NCBI GenBank assembly: GCA_025459125.1
Contig: JALORE010000015.1
Span: 1 to 41,544 of the forward strand
Length of the DNA: 41,544 nt
DNA from: Planctomycetota bacterium
GTDB taxonomy: Bacteria > Planctomycetota > Phycisphaerae > Sedimentisphaerales > Anaerobacaceae
Reading direction: 5' to 3'
The position numbers and the translations under genes are program-made. Positions 10,038 to 20,100 of this stretch are shown here, piece by piece. Every line of letters starts with the position of its first letter. The stretch's first letter is position 1. The notes under the pieces were generated by a model. That model had not been told where the DNA came from and made no database searches. It was given only the letters and a program-made list of their open reading frames with translations.

Positions 10038-11423
10038 TTAGTCAATCACGGTGTACGCGGCTTCGCGGTGCAGAGCCAGGTCGAGGCCCACGCGTTCCTC
10101 GTGCTCGCTGACGCGCAGGCCCATGCAGGCCTGCACCAATTTGAGCAGCACGAGCCCAACCACGAAGGAGAAAACCACCGTGATCAACACCGTCTTGATC
10201 TGGATCCAGAGCAGCACGGGATTGCCGTAGAAGAGCCCGTCCGCGCCGGCCGGATTGACCGATTTGGTCGCGAACAGGCCGGTCGCGATAGCGCCCCAGA
10301 TCCCGCCCACGCCGTGGACGCCGAACGCATCCAGGGCATCATCGTAGCCCAGGGCGGCTTTGATATAGGTCACCGCCACCCACGGAATCAGACCCGCTCC
10401 GATTCCGATACAGATCGCCCCCGCCGGCGTGACATATCCGGAAGCGGGCGTGATCGACACCAACCCTCCCACCGCGCCAGTAATCATGCCCAAGGTGGTG
10501 GGTTTCTTGTGTTTGAGCCAGTCGAGCAGAGCCCAAGTCAGACCCGCGGCCGCGGCGGCAATGTGCGTGACCGTAAACGCGCTGCCGGCCAAACCACCGG
10601 CCCCCAGGGCGCTGCCGGCATTGAAACCGAACCAGCCGAACCACAAGAGCGCCGCCCCCAGCACCGCGAAGGGCAGGTTGTGCGGCGGGGAAATCCCCTC
10701 CGGATACCCTTGCCGGCGTCCCAGCACCAAGGCTGCGGCCAACGCCGTCATGCCGGCGTTGATGTGCACAACGGTGCCCCCGGCAAAGTCCAACGCCCCC
10801 CACTGCCGCAGGAAACCACCCACGCCCCATACCCAGTGGGCGACCGGGTCGTATACGAACGTCGCCCACAACAGCATGAACACGCAGAGCGAAGAGAACT
10901 TCATGCGTTCCGCAAACGCCCCGATGATCAGCGCCGGCGTAATCACGGCGAACATCATCTGGAACATCATGAAGACCTGGTGCGGAATCGTGGCCGCGTA
11001 ATCCGCGTTCGGCTCCAGTCCCACGCCGCTGAGGAAGAGCCACTTGAGCCCGCCGATCAGTCCGGTGCCGGGCGCGAAGGACAGGCTGTACCCGAGCACG
11101 ACCCACTGCAGGCTGATCAGACACAGCAGCATCAGGCATTGCATGAGCACCGAGAGCATGTTCTTGCGCCGGACCAGTCCGCCGTAGAAGAACGCCAGCC
11201 CGGGCGTCATGAGCATCACCAGCGCTGCGCTGACGAGCACCCACGCCGTATCGCCCGAATCCACCCGCGCCGGGACCGGCACAGCCGGCGCGGCGGCGGC
11301 AGCCTGCTCACCGGCGCGCGCCACCGCTGCGGTCCCCCCCAGGACCGCAAGCGCCCCCAGAACCCCGATGACCAGCCGCGCCTCACCCGCCGGCCGGATG
11401 GACCGATCCCATGTTGCCAACAT
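10038..11423 (-). CDS. amt: ammonium transporter
   Basis: 461-residue Amt/Mep/Rh channel for ammonium uptake across the inner membrane. An N-terminal signal-like segment (to about residue 37, ending AVARA) precedes the family core DTAWVLVSAALVMLMTPGLAFFYGGLVRRKN. Eleven membrane segments can be placed. The twin pore histidines are present: His220 in DFAGGTVVHINAG and His370 in DAFGVHGVGGIWG. The cytoplasmic tail (HEERVGLDLALHREAAYTVID) is short. The ATG at 11423 has AAAGGGG about 7-10 bases upstream. It is followed by glnB in the same direction. A truncated second copy lies at 8532-9212. Confidence 0.96.
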   Translation of the reverse strand: MLATWDRSIRPAGEARLVIGVLGALAVLGGTAAVARAGEQAAAAAPAVPVPARVDSGDTAWVLVSAALVMLMTPGLAFFYGGLVRRKNMLSVLMQCLMLLCLISLQWVVLGYSLSFAPGTGLIGGLKWLFLSGVGLEPNADYAATIPHQVFMMFQMMFAVITPALIIGAFAERMKFSSLCVFMLLWATFVYDPVAHWVWGVGGFLRQWGALDFAGGTVVHINAGMTALAAALVLGRRQGYPEGISPPHNLPFAVLGAALLWFGWFGFNAGSALGAGGLAGSAFTVTHIAAAAAGLTWALLDWLKHKKPTTLGMITGAVGGLVSITPASGYVTPAGAICIGIGAGLIPWVAVTYIKAALGYDDALDAFGVHGVGGIWGAIATGLFATKSVNPAGADGLFYGNPVLLWIQIKTVLITVVFSFVVGLVLLKLVQACMGLRVSEHEERVGLDLALHREAAYTVID

Positions 11424-11518
11424 ATCCCGTACCCCTTTCTACTGGGCCAGTTGCCTTGTTTCTGTTCGTTGGTCAATCCATCGTCAAAGAGCATGTACGC
11501 ATACCGGTTCCTGATAGC

Positions 11519-11536
11519 TACAAGAGCTGTGCCAAA
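11519..11536 (-). promoter_or_regulatory. possible sigma-54 (-24/-12) promoter of amt
   Basis: On the minus strand TTTGGCAC, five bases, TTGTA resembles the TGGCAC-N5-TTGC consensus with one key mismatch (T for C in the -12 GC). It lies about 95 bases before the amt start. amt genes are often RpoN-controlled, and a NifA-like activator lies in this window, but the mismatch makes this weak. Confidence 0.3.
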
Positions 11537-11655
11537 CAGACCACAGCCGACCAGAAAGTACGTAACCACCTTTCGCAGCCGTGTTTATGGCACTCACACC
11601 GGTTTGCTCCATCGCCCTGAATTTCTACATTGTTGTAATCCGACAGGGGATGGAA

Positions 11656-11670
11656 TACATAAATGTATAC
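11656..11670. promoter_or_regulatory. operator-like site TACATAAATGTATAC
   Basis: Same-orientation near-copy (13 of 15 bases) of the site at 9453-9467, located about 230 bases upstream of the amt start. AT-rich against a GC-rich background. Regulator unknown. Confidence 0.4.
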
Positions 11671-11938
11671 TCTCCTGCGGTCCGTGCCGCGTGTCTTCGT
11701 TCTTTCGAAGCAGCCCGCGACGTTGATGCCATAAATGCGACCGAGAAGCGCCACAAATGAAGGCTCCCACCACGAGGAACCGAGGCGACTCGGATGCTGG
11801 CACCCTCCCGGTGTGGACAGTTCGCATTCCTCGCCGGGGCCGTGTTCCTAAAGGCATCAGGACGGCCCAAGGAAAGAGACCACCCCGGCCCTCCGTTTTC
11901 GTGAACGGGGGTTCCGGATGCTCAGTAGGAGCAGGCGG

Positions 11939-12383
11939 ATGAAACGCAGCGGACACTGCGATCTGGCCGTGGTCGGCGGCGGTATCGCGGGGCTCTCCCG
12001 TTGCTTGCAAACCTCCGCAGGGATGAAGATCGCTCTCTTGGAGGCGACGGACCGCCTCGGAGGCAAGATCGAAACCACGCGTACGGAGGGCTTTCAGGCG
12101 GAATACGGCGCCATGCGGTTCGACCCGATCCACCAGCCGGGGTGGGAGAGATGCTGAGGGACTTGCACTTGGAGACAGAGCCTCTTCCCGAGTACAACTC
12201 GCCGCCGGTGGAAGAACGACGGACGAAATACAACCTGGCCGCCGACGAGAAGGACCTGAACGCCCTGGAGCTCTTCACGCGCGGGATTGCACGCGTCCTG
12301 GGAAGATCGGAAGCCCAGTTGCTGCGTCTCACACCCCAGGACTTGGAGGATCTTCGGCACCACGGTCGGCCCGGAGCGCACTG
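11939..12383 (+). pseudogene. FAD-dependent amine-oxidase-like oxidoreductase, frameshifted and 3'-truncated
   Basis: The ATG at 11939 is preceded by AGGAG at 7 bases. The frame gives CDLAVVGGGIAGLSRCLQ, an FAD-binding Rossmann motif, then ALLEATDRLGGKIET and EYGAMRFDPIHQPG, a pattern typical of amine-oxidase/protoporphyrinogen-oxidase-like enzymes. It stops at 12157, but the +1 frame continues the same protein from about 12140 (VGEMLRDLHLETEPLPEY ... ALELFTRGIARVLGRSEA) to a TGA at about 12383. About 150 residues in total are readable, against 450 or more for an intact enzyme, so the catalytic domain is lost. Frameshift plus truncation make this a dead gene. Confidence 0.75.
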
Positions 12384-12454
12384 ACCCGGGCCCGCGCCGG
12401 TGCGTGACCGGGAGGTTCGTGGTGTGGCCGCAATACCGATTACACTGCCGAACC

Positions 12455-12715
12455 TCATGGTCCGGGTGGCATCGTCAAGCGGAGCCTCCGGAGCTTGGCG
12501 ATGGCGGATGGCCTGTGCCCTGGACCATCCCCACTCACCACAACGACCGCCGGCTCACCCCCCTCGAACGTGATCCGATAGGTGTCCGTGCTGTGAGCCA
12601 GGACTCTATCGTGATGACCACTGACCCGTCCCGGCCAGGCACCGGCGTTTGCCATGGACACGCCAACCAGGACAACTTCAACCAGCACCGTAATGATTTT
12701 CGATTTCGTACTCAT
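12455..12715 (-). pseudogene. small secreted protein gene cut by a repeat element
   Basis: The ATG at 12715 has AAGGAG 9 bases upstream and starts a signal peptide (MSTKSKIITVLVEVVLVGVSMANA). The mature part reads HSTDTYRITFEGGEPAVVVVSGDG. The family I associate with this motif continues with an Asp-rich beta-domain (SGDGDTDLDLYVYD-like), but here the frame enters a palindromic repeat at about 12531 and ends at 12455 after about 25 unrelated residues. The remaining product is 86 residues. The promoterless downstream half is not found in the window. Confidence 0.6.
12460..12531. repeat. partial copy of the CCGGGTGGCA repeat family
   Basis: Starts CCGGGTGGCATCGTCAAGCG and continues through TGGCGATGGCGG to GGACCATC, matching the left part of the copy at 20157-20253 and the first arm of the copy at 23068-23205. 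The right arm (TGCCACCCGG) is missing here. It forms the new 3' end of the secreted-protein gene above. Confidence 0.65.
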
Positions 12716-12826
12716 GGCCTGTACTCCTTCCTCAATGATCGCCCTCTCGATTGATTGCCCTGTTCGGTCCACGCGGCCGAACCGATGTTCCTTGTTCCTT
12801 CCACCCGCTGTTTGCTCCTCCCTTTG

Positions 12827-13021
12827 TCACCAGTCGCGTGCCTGTAGACGTGACGCAGGCAAGCCGCTCCGGGAAAGCCCGCGACGCTCTTGTTGGTACC
12901 GCCCCAGGACCCGATCGACAGCCAGTTCTGTCTCCCGGATCGCTTGTTCCATGAGCCGCCGGCTCCCTGCCAGTGGCTGGGCTGGGGCTCCTCTTCCTGG
13001 TTGAACAGTAGGCGGTAACAT
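12827..13021 (-). CDS. possible small protein of unknown function
   Basis: A 64-residue frame starting at the ATG at 13021 (a second in-frame ATG is at 13027), with GGGAG 9 bases upstream. The middle (LMEQAIRETELAVDRVLGRYQQE) would form an amphipathic helix. No family is recognised and it lies in a gene-poor, decayed region, so it may be a remnant or chance. Confidence 0.25.
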   Translation of the reverse strand: MLPPTVQPGRGAPAQPLAGSRRLMEQAIRETELAVDRVLGRYQQERRGLSRSGLPASRLQARDW

Positions 13022-13714
13022 GGTCATTCACTCCCAACAACTGCGATCTGCCGTGAAACTCTCGTGTTGGTGCCGTGCTCCACCACCTACATATATGGCC
13101 GAGCCAAGCGAACTTGCGCGGAAACTGGGGACCGTCACAGGGGGAGAACTCAGAGTGCCAGGTACTTTTTCCGGAGTGTGACTATCCACCTTTGCGGTGG
13201 CCGGCGGCCGTTCGGAGAACGGCGTACAGCCTACTGAGAGAAGCAGGCGCGGCGGGGCACTCGGTCGGAGGTCCCCATGAACACGGCGCTGGATACCTCC
13301 GGACGGAAGAAAGAAAAGAGGCGGTTGGGGGGATGTTTGAAGTGTGAAGTCAGACGCGTCCGCGCCTCTCCAAATCAAGCGTCAACACTCAACCATCACA
13401 CTTCGCACTATCGGCCATCTTCACCAAGGGGGTTCGGCCGTGGAACTGCTTCTGGAGAAGGTCACAATTGCCGCCGCGTTGTCAGCACTAATGAAATGGG
13501 AATTCTATGGTTTCCCGTGACCACGGGTGCTGCCGGAACACGGTGGCGGGTCTTTCCGAGCATGCGGGAGCCCGCCGACGCCAAGAACGCGCGTGGTACT
13601 CCTGCCGGCCGGCGGCAGGTAAGACGGGCTGGGGCCCATGCGGGGGATGCCCCGATGGCCGTACCGCGGGACCGCATGGGCGAAAGGAACCGCACAGGCT
13701 CCAAGCAGAACCGC

Positions 13715-13730
13715 ATGGGCTAAAGCCCAT
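13715..13730. repeat. palindrome ATGGGCT-AA-AGCCCAT
   Basis: Perfect 7-base arms around AA, flanked by CATCCTAC. The GTAGGATGGGCTTTAGCCCAT-type sequence is a dispersed intergenic repeat seen in many environmental bacteria. Confidence 0.6.
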
Positions 13731-13799
13731 CCTACATGCTCAAGGTGCTCATGTTCTGGGAGTTGAGCATCTTGAGCCTCTGACTTGGGCCGCGAGGGG

Positions 13800-13851
13800 C
13801 AAGACCGCCAAGACCGCCATGTTTCTTGGGTTGGCGGTCCTGGCGGTCTTG
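13800..13851. repeat. 20-base inverted repeat, itself a tandem of CAAGACCGC
   Basis: 13800-13819 and 13832-13851 are reverse complements with one mismatch around a 12-base loop. Each arm contains the AAGACCGCC unit twice. It would form a strong hairpin; there is no T run, so it is probably a repeat element rather than a terminator. Confidence 0.6.
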
Positions 13852-13906
13852 GGGAGATGTCCCATCATTCCAACACTCCAATCCGCTGCTGATTGTGCGG
13901 AATACA

Positions 13907-13961
13907 CGTAGACGCGCAGTTTTCAAACCTGCGCATCTACGGCGGGCGTTGCGCATCTACG
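13907..13961. repeat. CGTAGATGCGCA inverted and direct repeats
   Basis: CGTAGACGCGCAG (13907-13919) is the inverse, with one mismatch, of CTGCGCATCTACG (13929-13941); TGCGCATCTACG recurs directly at 13950-13961. Function unknown. Confidence 0.45.
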
Positions 13962-14093
13962 GGTTGTGGGCACAAAATAAAGGGGGACTCCCTGATAGCC
14001 AACAAAGTCCCCCCGCCGTTCGTAGGATTTGGAGCAACCAATGCGGCCAATATTTTCTGCCGATACTGTCCCAGTGGCCGGGGACGGAGGTCC

Positions 14094-14122
14094 TTGACCT
14101 GCCGGTGTCCCTTGGGTAGGAT
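14094..14122 (+). promoter_or_regulatory. sigma-70 promoter of the alpha-2-macroglobulin gene
   Basis: TTGACC (14094-14099), exactly 17 bases, TAGGAT (14117-14122), about 50 bases upstream of the start codon at 14172. Confidence 0.7.
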
Positions 14123-14171
14123 GGACCGATAATGTATGCGGCGGATATGGAGAAATGGGAGGTATCACACC

Positions 14172-17100
14172 ATGAGAAGGGTCCAAGTCCTTTCAATCAT
14201 TGTATTTATGTTCATAGGGGCCGCCGCCCCGCCGTCGGTGGCCGGGCCACGGGATGCACTCTGGATCCAGGTCCAGGCGGCGATCGACAAGTCCCTGCCC
14301 CAGACGGCCATCACCCTCCTGGACCAGATCATCCCCGGGGCCTTAGCCGACCAGGCCTGGGCCGAGGCCACCAAGGCCATCTGCCTGAAGATCGTCCAGA
14401 ACGCCACAGTCGAAGGCTACCAGTACGGCGAGAACCGCATCGCTGAGTTGCAGGCCCAGATCGCCGCGGCGCCCGCGCCGATGCAGCCAGTCATGGAGGC
14501 AATTCTGGGGCACTGGTACTGGAACTATTTCCAGGCCAACCGCCGGCGGTTCCTGCAGCGAACGCAGACTGCCACGCCGCCGGGCGCGGACCTGGCCACG
14601 TGGGACCTGGCCACCATCCTGGCGGAGATCGACAAGCACTTCAGCCTGGCCCTGGCCGACGACGTGACGCTCAAGGGCACCCCGATCGCCCTGTGGGACG
14701 ACCTGATCGAGAAAGGGACCGTGCCGGATGCGTACCGGCCCACGCTGTACGATTTCCTCGCGTTCGATGCCCTGTCCTTCTACAGTACCGGCGAGCAGGC
14801 CGGGACCCGGCCGCAGGATGCCTTCGAGATCCTGGCCGACAGCCCGATCTTCGCCCCGGTAGCCGAGTTCCTGGCCTGGCAGCCCCAGACCCTGGACACC
14901 GGGTCGGCCAAGGTCAAAGCCATCCGGATCTATCAGAACCTGCTGACCTTCCACCAGAACGACAAAGACAAGACGGCCTTCCTCGACGCGAACCTGCAGC
15001 GGCTGATCTTTGGCTATACTCAGGCCGTGGGACCGGAGAAGCCCGAGTTGTACAAGGCCGCCCTCGAGCGATTCGTGAACGAATGGCAAGGCCACGACAC
15101 TGCGGCCCGGGCCATTTACGAGTGGGCCAATGTCGAGCACGACCAGGGGGATTACGTCGCAGCGCATACGTTGGCCGGCCGGGCATGGGACCAGTATCCC
15201 GCCAGCATCGGTGGCATCCAATGCTATAATCTCATTCAGCAAATCGAGGCCAAGTCCGCCTCTATCACCACCGAGCGGGTGTGGAACGATCCCCTGCCCA
15301 ACATCCAGGTCACCTATCGCAACGTGACGAAGGTCTTCTTCCGGGCGATACCTGTCCGCTTCGAAGACTACAGGGGCAGTCCGAGATCCGATCTGACCCC
15401 CGAGCAGCTCGCTGCCTTACTGGCGGCCCAGCCGGCCCGGGAATGGAACGCGGAGCTGCCGCCTACCGTGGACTACAAAGCGCGAACCCAAACCCTGCGG
15501 GCCCCTGAAGGTCTCGCCAAAGGCCTCTATTATCTGATCGCCAGCCATAGTTCTTCTTTCCAGCAGGAGGCCAACCAGATCAATGCCGTTGGCGTTTGGG
15601 TCAGCGATCTGGCTTTGGTGGTTCGCAGCGTGGGCCAGTCGGGCGAGGTTGAGGGTTTCGTGCTCAACGCCAAGACCGGTTTGCCGATCGCCCAGGCGAC
15701 CGTCGCACGCTGGTGGTATCGCTCCACCGGGAGAACCTCTCCGCCCGACAATGACGGCGTGGGGTACATGATCGAGAAGATCGATCAGACGCAATCGGAC
15801 AGCAACGGTTTCTTCCGATTCCCCGGGGGGAGGAACGTGACCTTCCTGCTCATGGCGGAAACCGCCGGCGACCGGCTGGCGGGCGTGAGCGGGTACAACA
15901 CTCACGGTCCCCAGGGCGATCCGGCGGGGCAGATGCAAACCGTGTTCTTCACGGATCGAGCGCTCTACCGTCCCGGCCAGACGATCCAGTACAAGGGCAT
16001 CTGTATCCAGACGGACCCCGCCAAGGACAACTACCGCACCCTGGCGGGCCAGACGTTGACCGTGATCTTCCGGGACGCCAACGGCCAGGAGATCGCCCGG
16101 CAGCAGCTGGTCTGCAACGCTTATGGCTCCTTCAGCGGCAGCTTCACCGCGCCCGCGGGCGGCCTTCTGGGACGGATGACGCTGGCCGTCGAGAAAGGGC
16201 CTTCCGGTTCCACCAGCATCAACGTCGAGGAATACAAGCGGCCCCAGTTCCGCGTGGAGCTTGAGCCGCCCGATGCGGCGCCGGTTCTCAATGCCGAGGT
16301 CGTCGTACCGGGCCGGGCCACCGCGTACACCGGCGCCTCCATCGGCGGCGCCCAGGTCACGTGGCGGGTCGTCCGCCAGGTGCGTTTCCCCGTCTGGAAC
16401 TGGTGGTGGCGGTGGAACTACCCGTCCAGCGCCGCCCAAGCCATCGCCCACGGCTCGACCGTCACGGAGGCCGACGGATCATTTACCCTGGCCTTCCCCG
16501 CCAGGCCCGACCTGTCCATCGCCGAGAGCGATGAGCCGGTCTTCGAGTTCGCGATCCACGCCGACGTGACGGACATCACCGGCGAGACCCGCTCGGACGA
16601 GTACACCCTCCACGCGGGCTACACTGCGCTGGAGGCAGCAATTATCACCGACGCCTGGCAAACGCCCGACCGGGCCGCACAGTTGACAATCCTGACACAG
16701 TCCCTCGACGGCGTGGCCGAGCCCGCTTCCGGCACCCTCCGGATTCACGCGCTCCAGCAGCCGGACAAGGTCATCAGGGCGGAGCTGGGGTCCTGGTGGA
16801 GCGGCTACTATTACCATCCCGTGGCTGAGTCCAGACCCGACGCCTCCGATCCCGAGACCTGGGAGCCCGCGACCCTGGTTGCCGAGCAGACGTTCCGGAC
16901 CGATGCGACGGGTCTGGTCACGATTCCCGTCACGCTCCCGGTGGGCATCTATCGGGCCACCGTCCAGACCCAGGACCGGTTCGGCAAGGCGGTCACCGCC
17001 CGGCAGACGATCCAGGTCGTGGACCCCGCGGCCGGCCGGTTCAGCCTCCGGATCGCCAACTATCTCGGCGCACCGCAATGGTCGGTCGAGCCGGGTGAGA

Positions 17101-20100
17101 CGTTCACGGCCCTCTGGGGCACCGGCTACGATTCCGGCCGGGCCTACGTCGAGGTCGAATGTCGGGGCAAGGTCCTGCAAGCCCGCTGGACCGACGCAAA
17201 CCGGACCCAGGAACTTATCCAGCAGGCGGTCACCGAGAACATGCGCGGCGGCTTTACGCTCCGTGTCACCTACGTCCGCGAGAACCGCGCGTATGTGAGC
17301 GAGCGAATCGTCGACGTCCCCTGGAGCAACCAGTCGCTGACCATCGCCTGGGAGCGCTTCCGGTCGCTCCTGGAACCCGGACAGCAGGAGGTCTGGACCG
17401 CTGTCATCACCGGGCCGGATGCCCAAGGCGCTGTCGCCGAGATGGTGGCGGCCCTGTACGACGCGTCGCTGGACCAGTACCTGCCGCATGATTGGCTGCA
17501 TGCCTTCGGGGGCTTCCGCCTGGAGACCAGCCGCCTGACCACCACGTTCGAGAACAGCGCGGTCTACTTCGCGCCCGTCCTGTCGGGCTGGACCACGGAC
17601 TACAAGACCGTGACGTGGTCCTATCGCTCTTTCCCGAGCGACATCGTGGATCTTTCCATGGGCGGATGGGGCGGTGGCGTGCCTCGCAGCCGCGGCGGCG
17701 GCACAGCCGCGCCAATGCCGTCGGCGACGACCCCGTCCGGAGAAAAAACCGACGACGCCACGACCAGTCCCGCGTCGGGTCCGGACTTGGACCAGGTCCC
17801 GGTCCGCGAGAATCTGAATGAGACCGCGTTCTTCTTCCCGCATCTGCGGTCCGGCGCCGACGGCATCATCCGAATGGAGTTCACGATGCCCGAGGCCCTG
17901 ACGACTTGGCGCTTCCTGGGCTTTGCCCACGACAACCGGCTGCGCAGCGGCTACCTGAGCGACACGACAGTCACGGCCAAGGACCTGATGGTCCAGCCGA
18001 ACCCGCCGCGTTTCGTCCGCGAAGGCGACGTGATCGAGTTCACCGTGAAGGTCTCCAACCAGTCCGCGGCCCGTCAAACCGGCAAGGTCAGTCTAACGTT
18101 CACTGACGCCCGGACGCTCGAAACCCGCGATGCGGCCCTGGGCAACCTGGCGCCCGAGCAGACGTTCGACGTGCCGAGCCAAGAATCCCGTGTCTACTCC
18201 TGGCGGCTGACGATCCCCGATGACTGCGACTTCCTGATCTACAAGGCCGTCGGCGCCACCACGCGACTGAGCGACGGGGAGCAGGGCTATCTGCCCGTCC
18301 TCAGTCGGCGGATCCTCGTGCAGGAATCGCTGCCGCTATCCATCCGGGGACCGGCAACCAAGGACTTCCAATTCACCAAGCTGCTCGAATCGGGCCAGTC
18401 GCCCACCCTGCGGAGCCAGAGCCTGACCGTGCAGATGGTCTCGCAGCCCGCCTGGTACGCGGTAATGGCGCTGCCCTACCTGATGGAGCACCCGTACGAG
18501 TGCAGCGACCAACTCTTCAACCGGCTCTACGCCAACGCGCTGGCCTCGTACATCGCCAATTCCGATCCTCGGATTCGGCAGGTCTTCAACCGGTGGAAGG
18601 CCACGCCGGCCCTGGAGAGCCCGCTGGAAAAGAACGAAGACCTCAAGAGCGTCGCCCTGGAGGAGACGCCCTGGGTTCGCCAGGCGGTCTCGGAGTCCGA
18701 GGCCCGCAAGAACGTGGGCATCCTTTTCGATCAGAACCGGCTCACCGACGAGACCGCGCGGGCCCTATCCCAGCTCCAGCGGCGGCAGCTGGAGAGCGGC
18801 CTGTGGCCCTGGCTGCCGGGCTGCCCGGGCAACGAGTACATCACGCTCTACATTACCACCGGCTTCGGCCGCCTGCGCCACCTGGGTGTGCGGGAGATCG
18901 ATGCCACCTGCGCCCTCAAGGCCCTCGACGTGCTCGATCAGTGGGTCAACGGCTGGTACCGGGACATCCTCAAGACCGGCACGAAAGACCAGAACCATCT
19001 CGGCTCGACGGTTGCCTTCTACCTGTACGGGCGCAGCTTCTTCCTGGCCGACCACCCCGTGGACAAGGCGTACCAGGAGGCCGTGAGCTACTGGCTCGGC
19101 CAGGCCCGCACGTACTGGACCACGCTGCCGCGGCAGTCCCAGGCCCACCTGGCCCTGGCTCTCAAACGCTTCGGCAGCGACAAGCAGACTCCCGCGGACA
19201 TCATGCGGTCCCTCAAGGAACGCAGCATGAGCAGCGAAGAAATGGGCATGTTCTGGCAGGATGCCGCACGCAGTTGGTGGTGGTATCACGCCCCGATCGA
19301 GACGCAGGCCCTGATGATCGAGGCCTTCGACGAGGTCGCCGGCGATGCCCAGGCAGTCGAGGACTGCCGCATCTGGCTGCTCAAGCAGAAACAGACCCAG
19401 GACTGGGCAACGACGAAAGCCACCGCGGACGCGGTCTACGCCCTGCTGCTGCGCGGCATGGACCTGCTCGCCTCCACGGCCCTGGTCCAGGTCGCCCTCG
19501 GCGGCCAGCAGATCGTGCCCGACGCGGTCGAGGCCGGAACCGGATTCTACGAGGAGCGCTTCGTCCGCGGCGAGATCGTCCCGGCGATGGGCCGGATCAC
19601 CGTCCAGAAGACCGACGCCGGCGTCAGTTGGGGCGGTGTCCACTGGCAATACCTGGAAGACCTCAGCCGTGTCACGCCTGCGGAGACTACGCCCCTGCAG
19701 CTCACGAAGACCCTGTACGTCAAGCAGACAACGGCCCAGGGACAGATTCTGTACCCGGTCCAGGGCGCGTTGGCAGTCGGCGAAGAATTGGTCGTGCGGA
19801 TCGAGCTGCGCGTGGACCGTGACATGGAATACGTCCACATGAAGGACCAGCGCGGCAGCGGCACGGAGCCGGTCGATGTCCTGAGCCGCTACCGGTGGCA
19901 GGATGGCCTGGGCTACTACCAGAGCACGCGCGACACCGCGACGCACTTCTTCATGGACTACCTGCCCAAGGGTACGTACGTTTTTGAGTACAGCACCCGC
20001 ATTCAGCAGAAAGGGAAATACCAGACCGGCATCGCCAGTATCGAATGCCTGTATGCTCCCGAGTTCAACAGCCACTCGCAAAGCTTCGCGCTGGAGGTCC

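Larger units (their letters stand above)
11424..11938. other. intergenic region upstream of amt
   Basis: No gene called. Contains a weak sigma-54-like site (11519-11536) and the second operator-like site (11656-11670). A GTG-initiated minus-strand frame from 11569 starts with a hydrophobic stretch but runs into amt in another frame and was not called. Confidence 0.45.
12716..14171. other. gene-poor, repeat-rich region
   Basis: About 1.4 kb without a convincing gene, apart from one possible small minus-strand ORF (12827-13021). It holds palindromes at 13715-13730, 13800-13851 and 13907-13961, a short hairpin at 13982-14013 (GGGGGACT/AGTCCCCC), a direct repeat of ACCGCATGGGC (about 13671 and 13710), and, at its right end, the promoter of the macroglobulin gene. 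It looks like a scrapyard of decayed sequence and dispersed repeats. Confidence 0.5.

Noticed and set aside
11424..11569. Short minus-strand frame beginning VTYFLVGCGLFGTALVAIRNRY upstream of amt
   Set aside because: It starts with a GTG and a plausible membrane segment, but has no stop before amt and would overlap it by about 200 bases in another frame.
9435..11726. Long plus-strand open frame across glnB and amt
   Set aside because: Antisense to two conserved genes with correct start signals; an artefact of codon bias.
13800..13961. Possible CRISPR-like repeat array
   Set aside because: The repeats are inverted or too few and too short, with no regular spacers and no cas genes.
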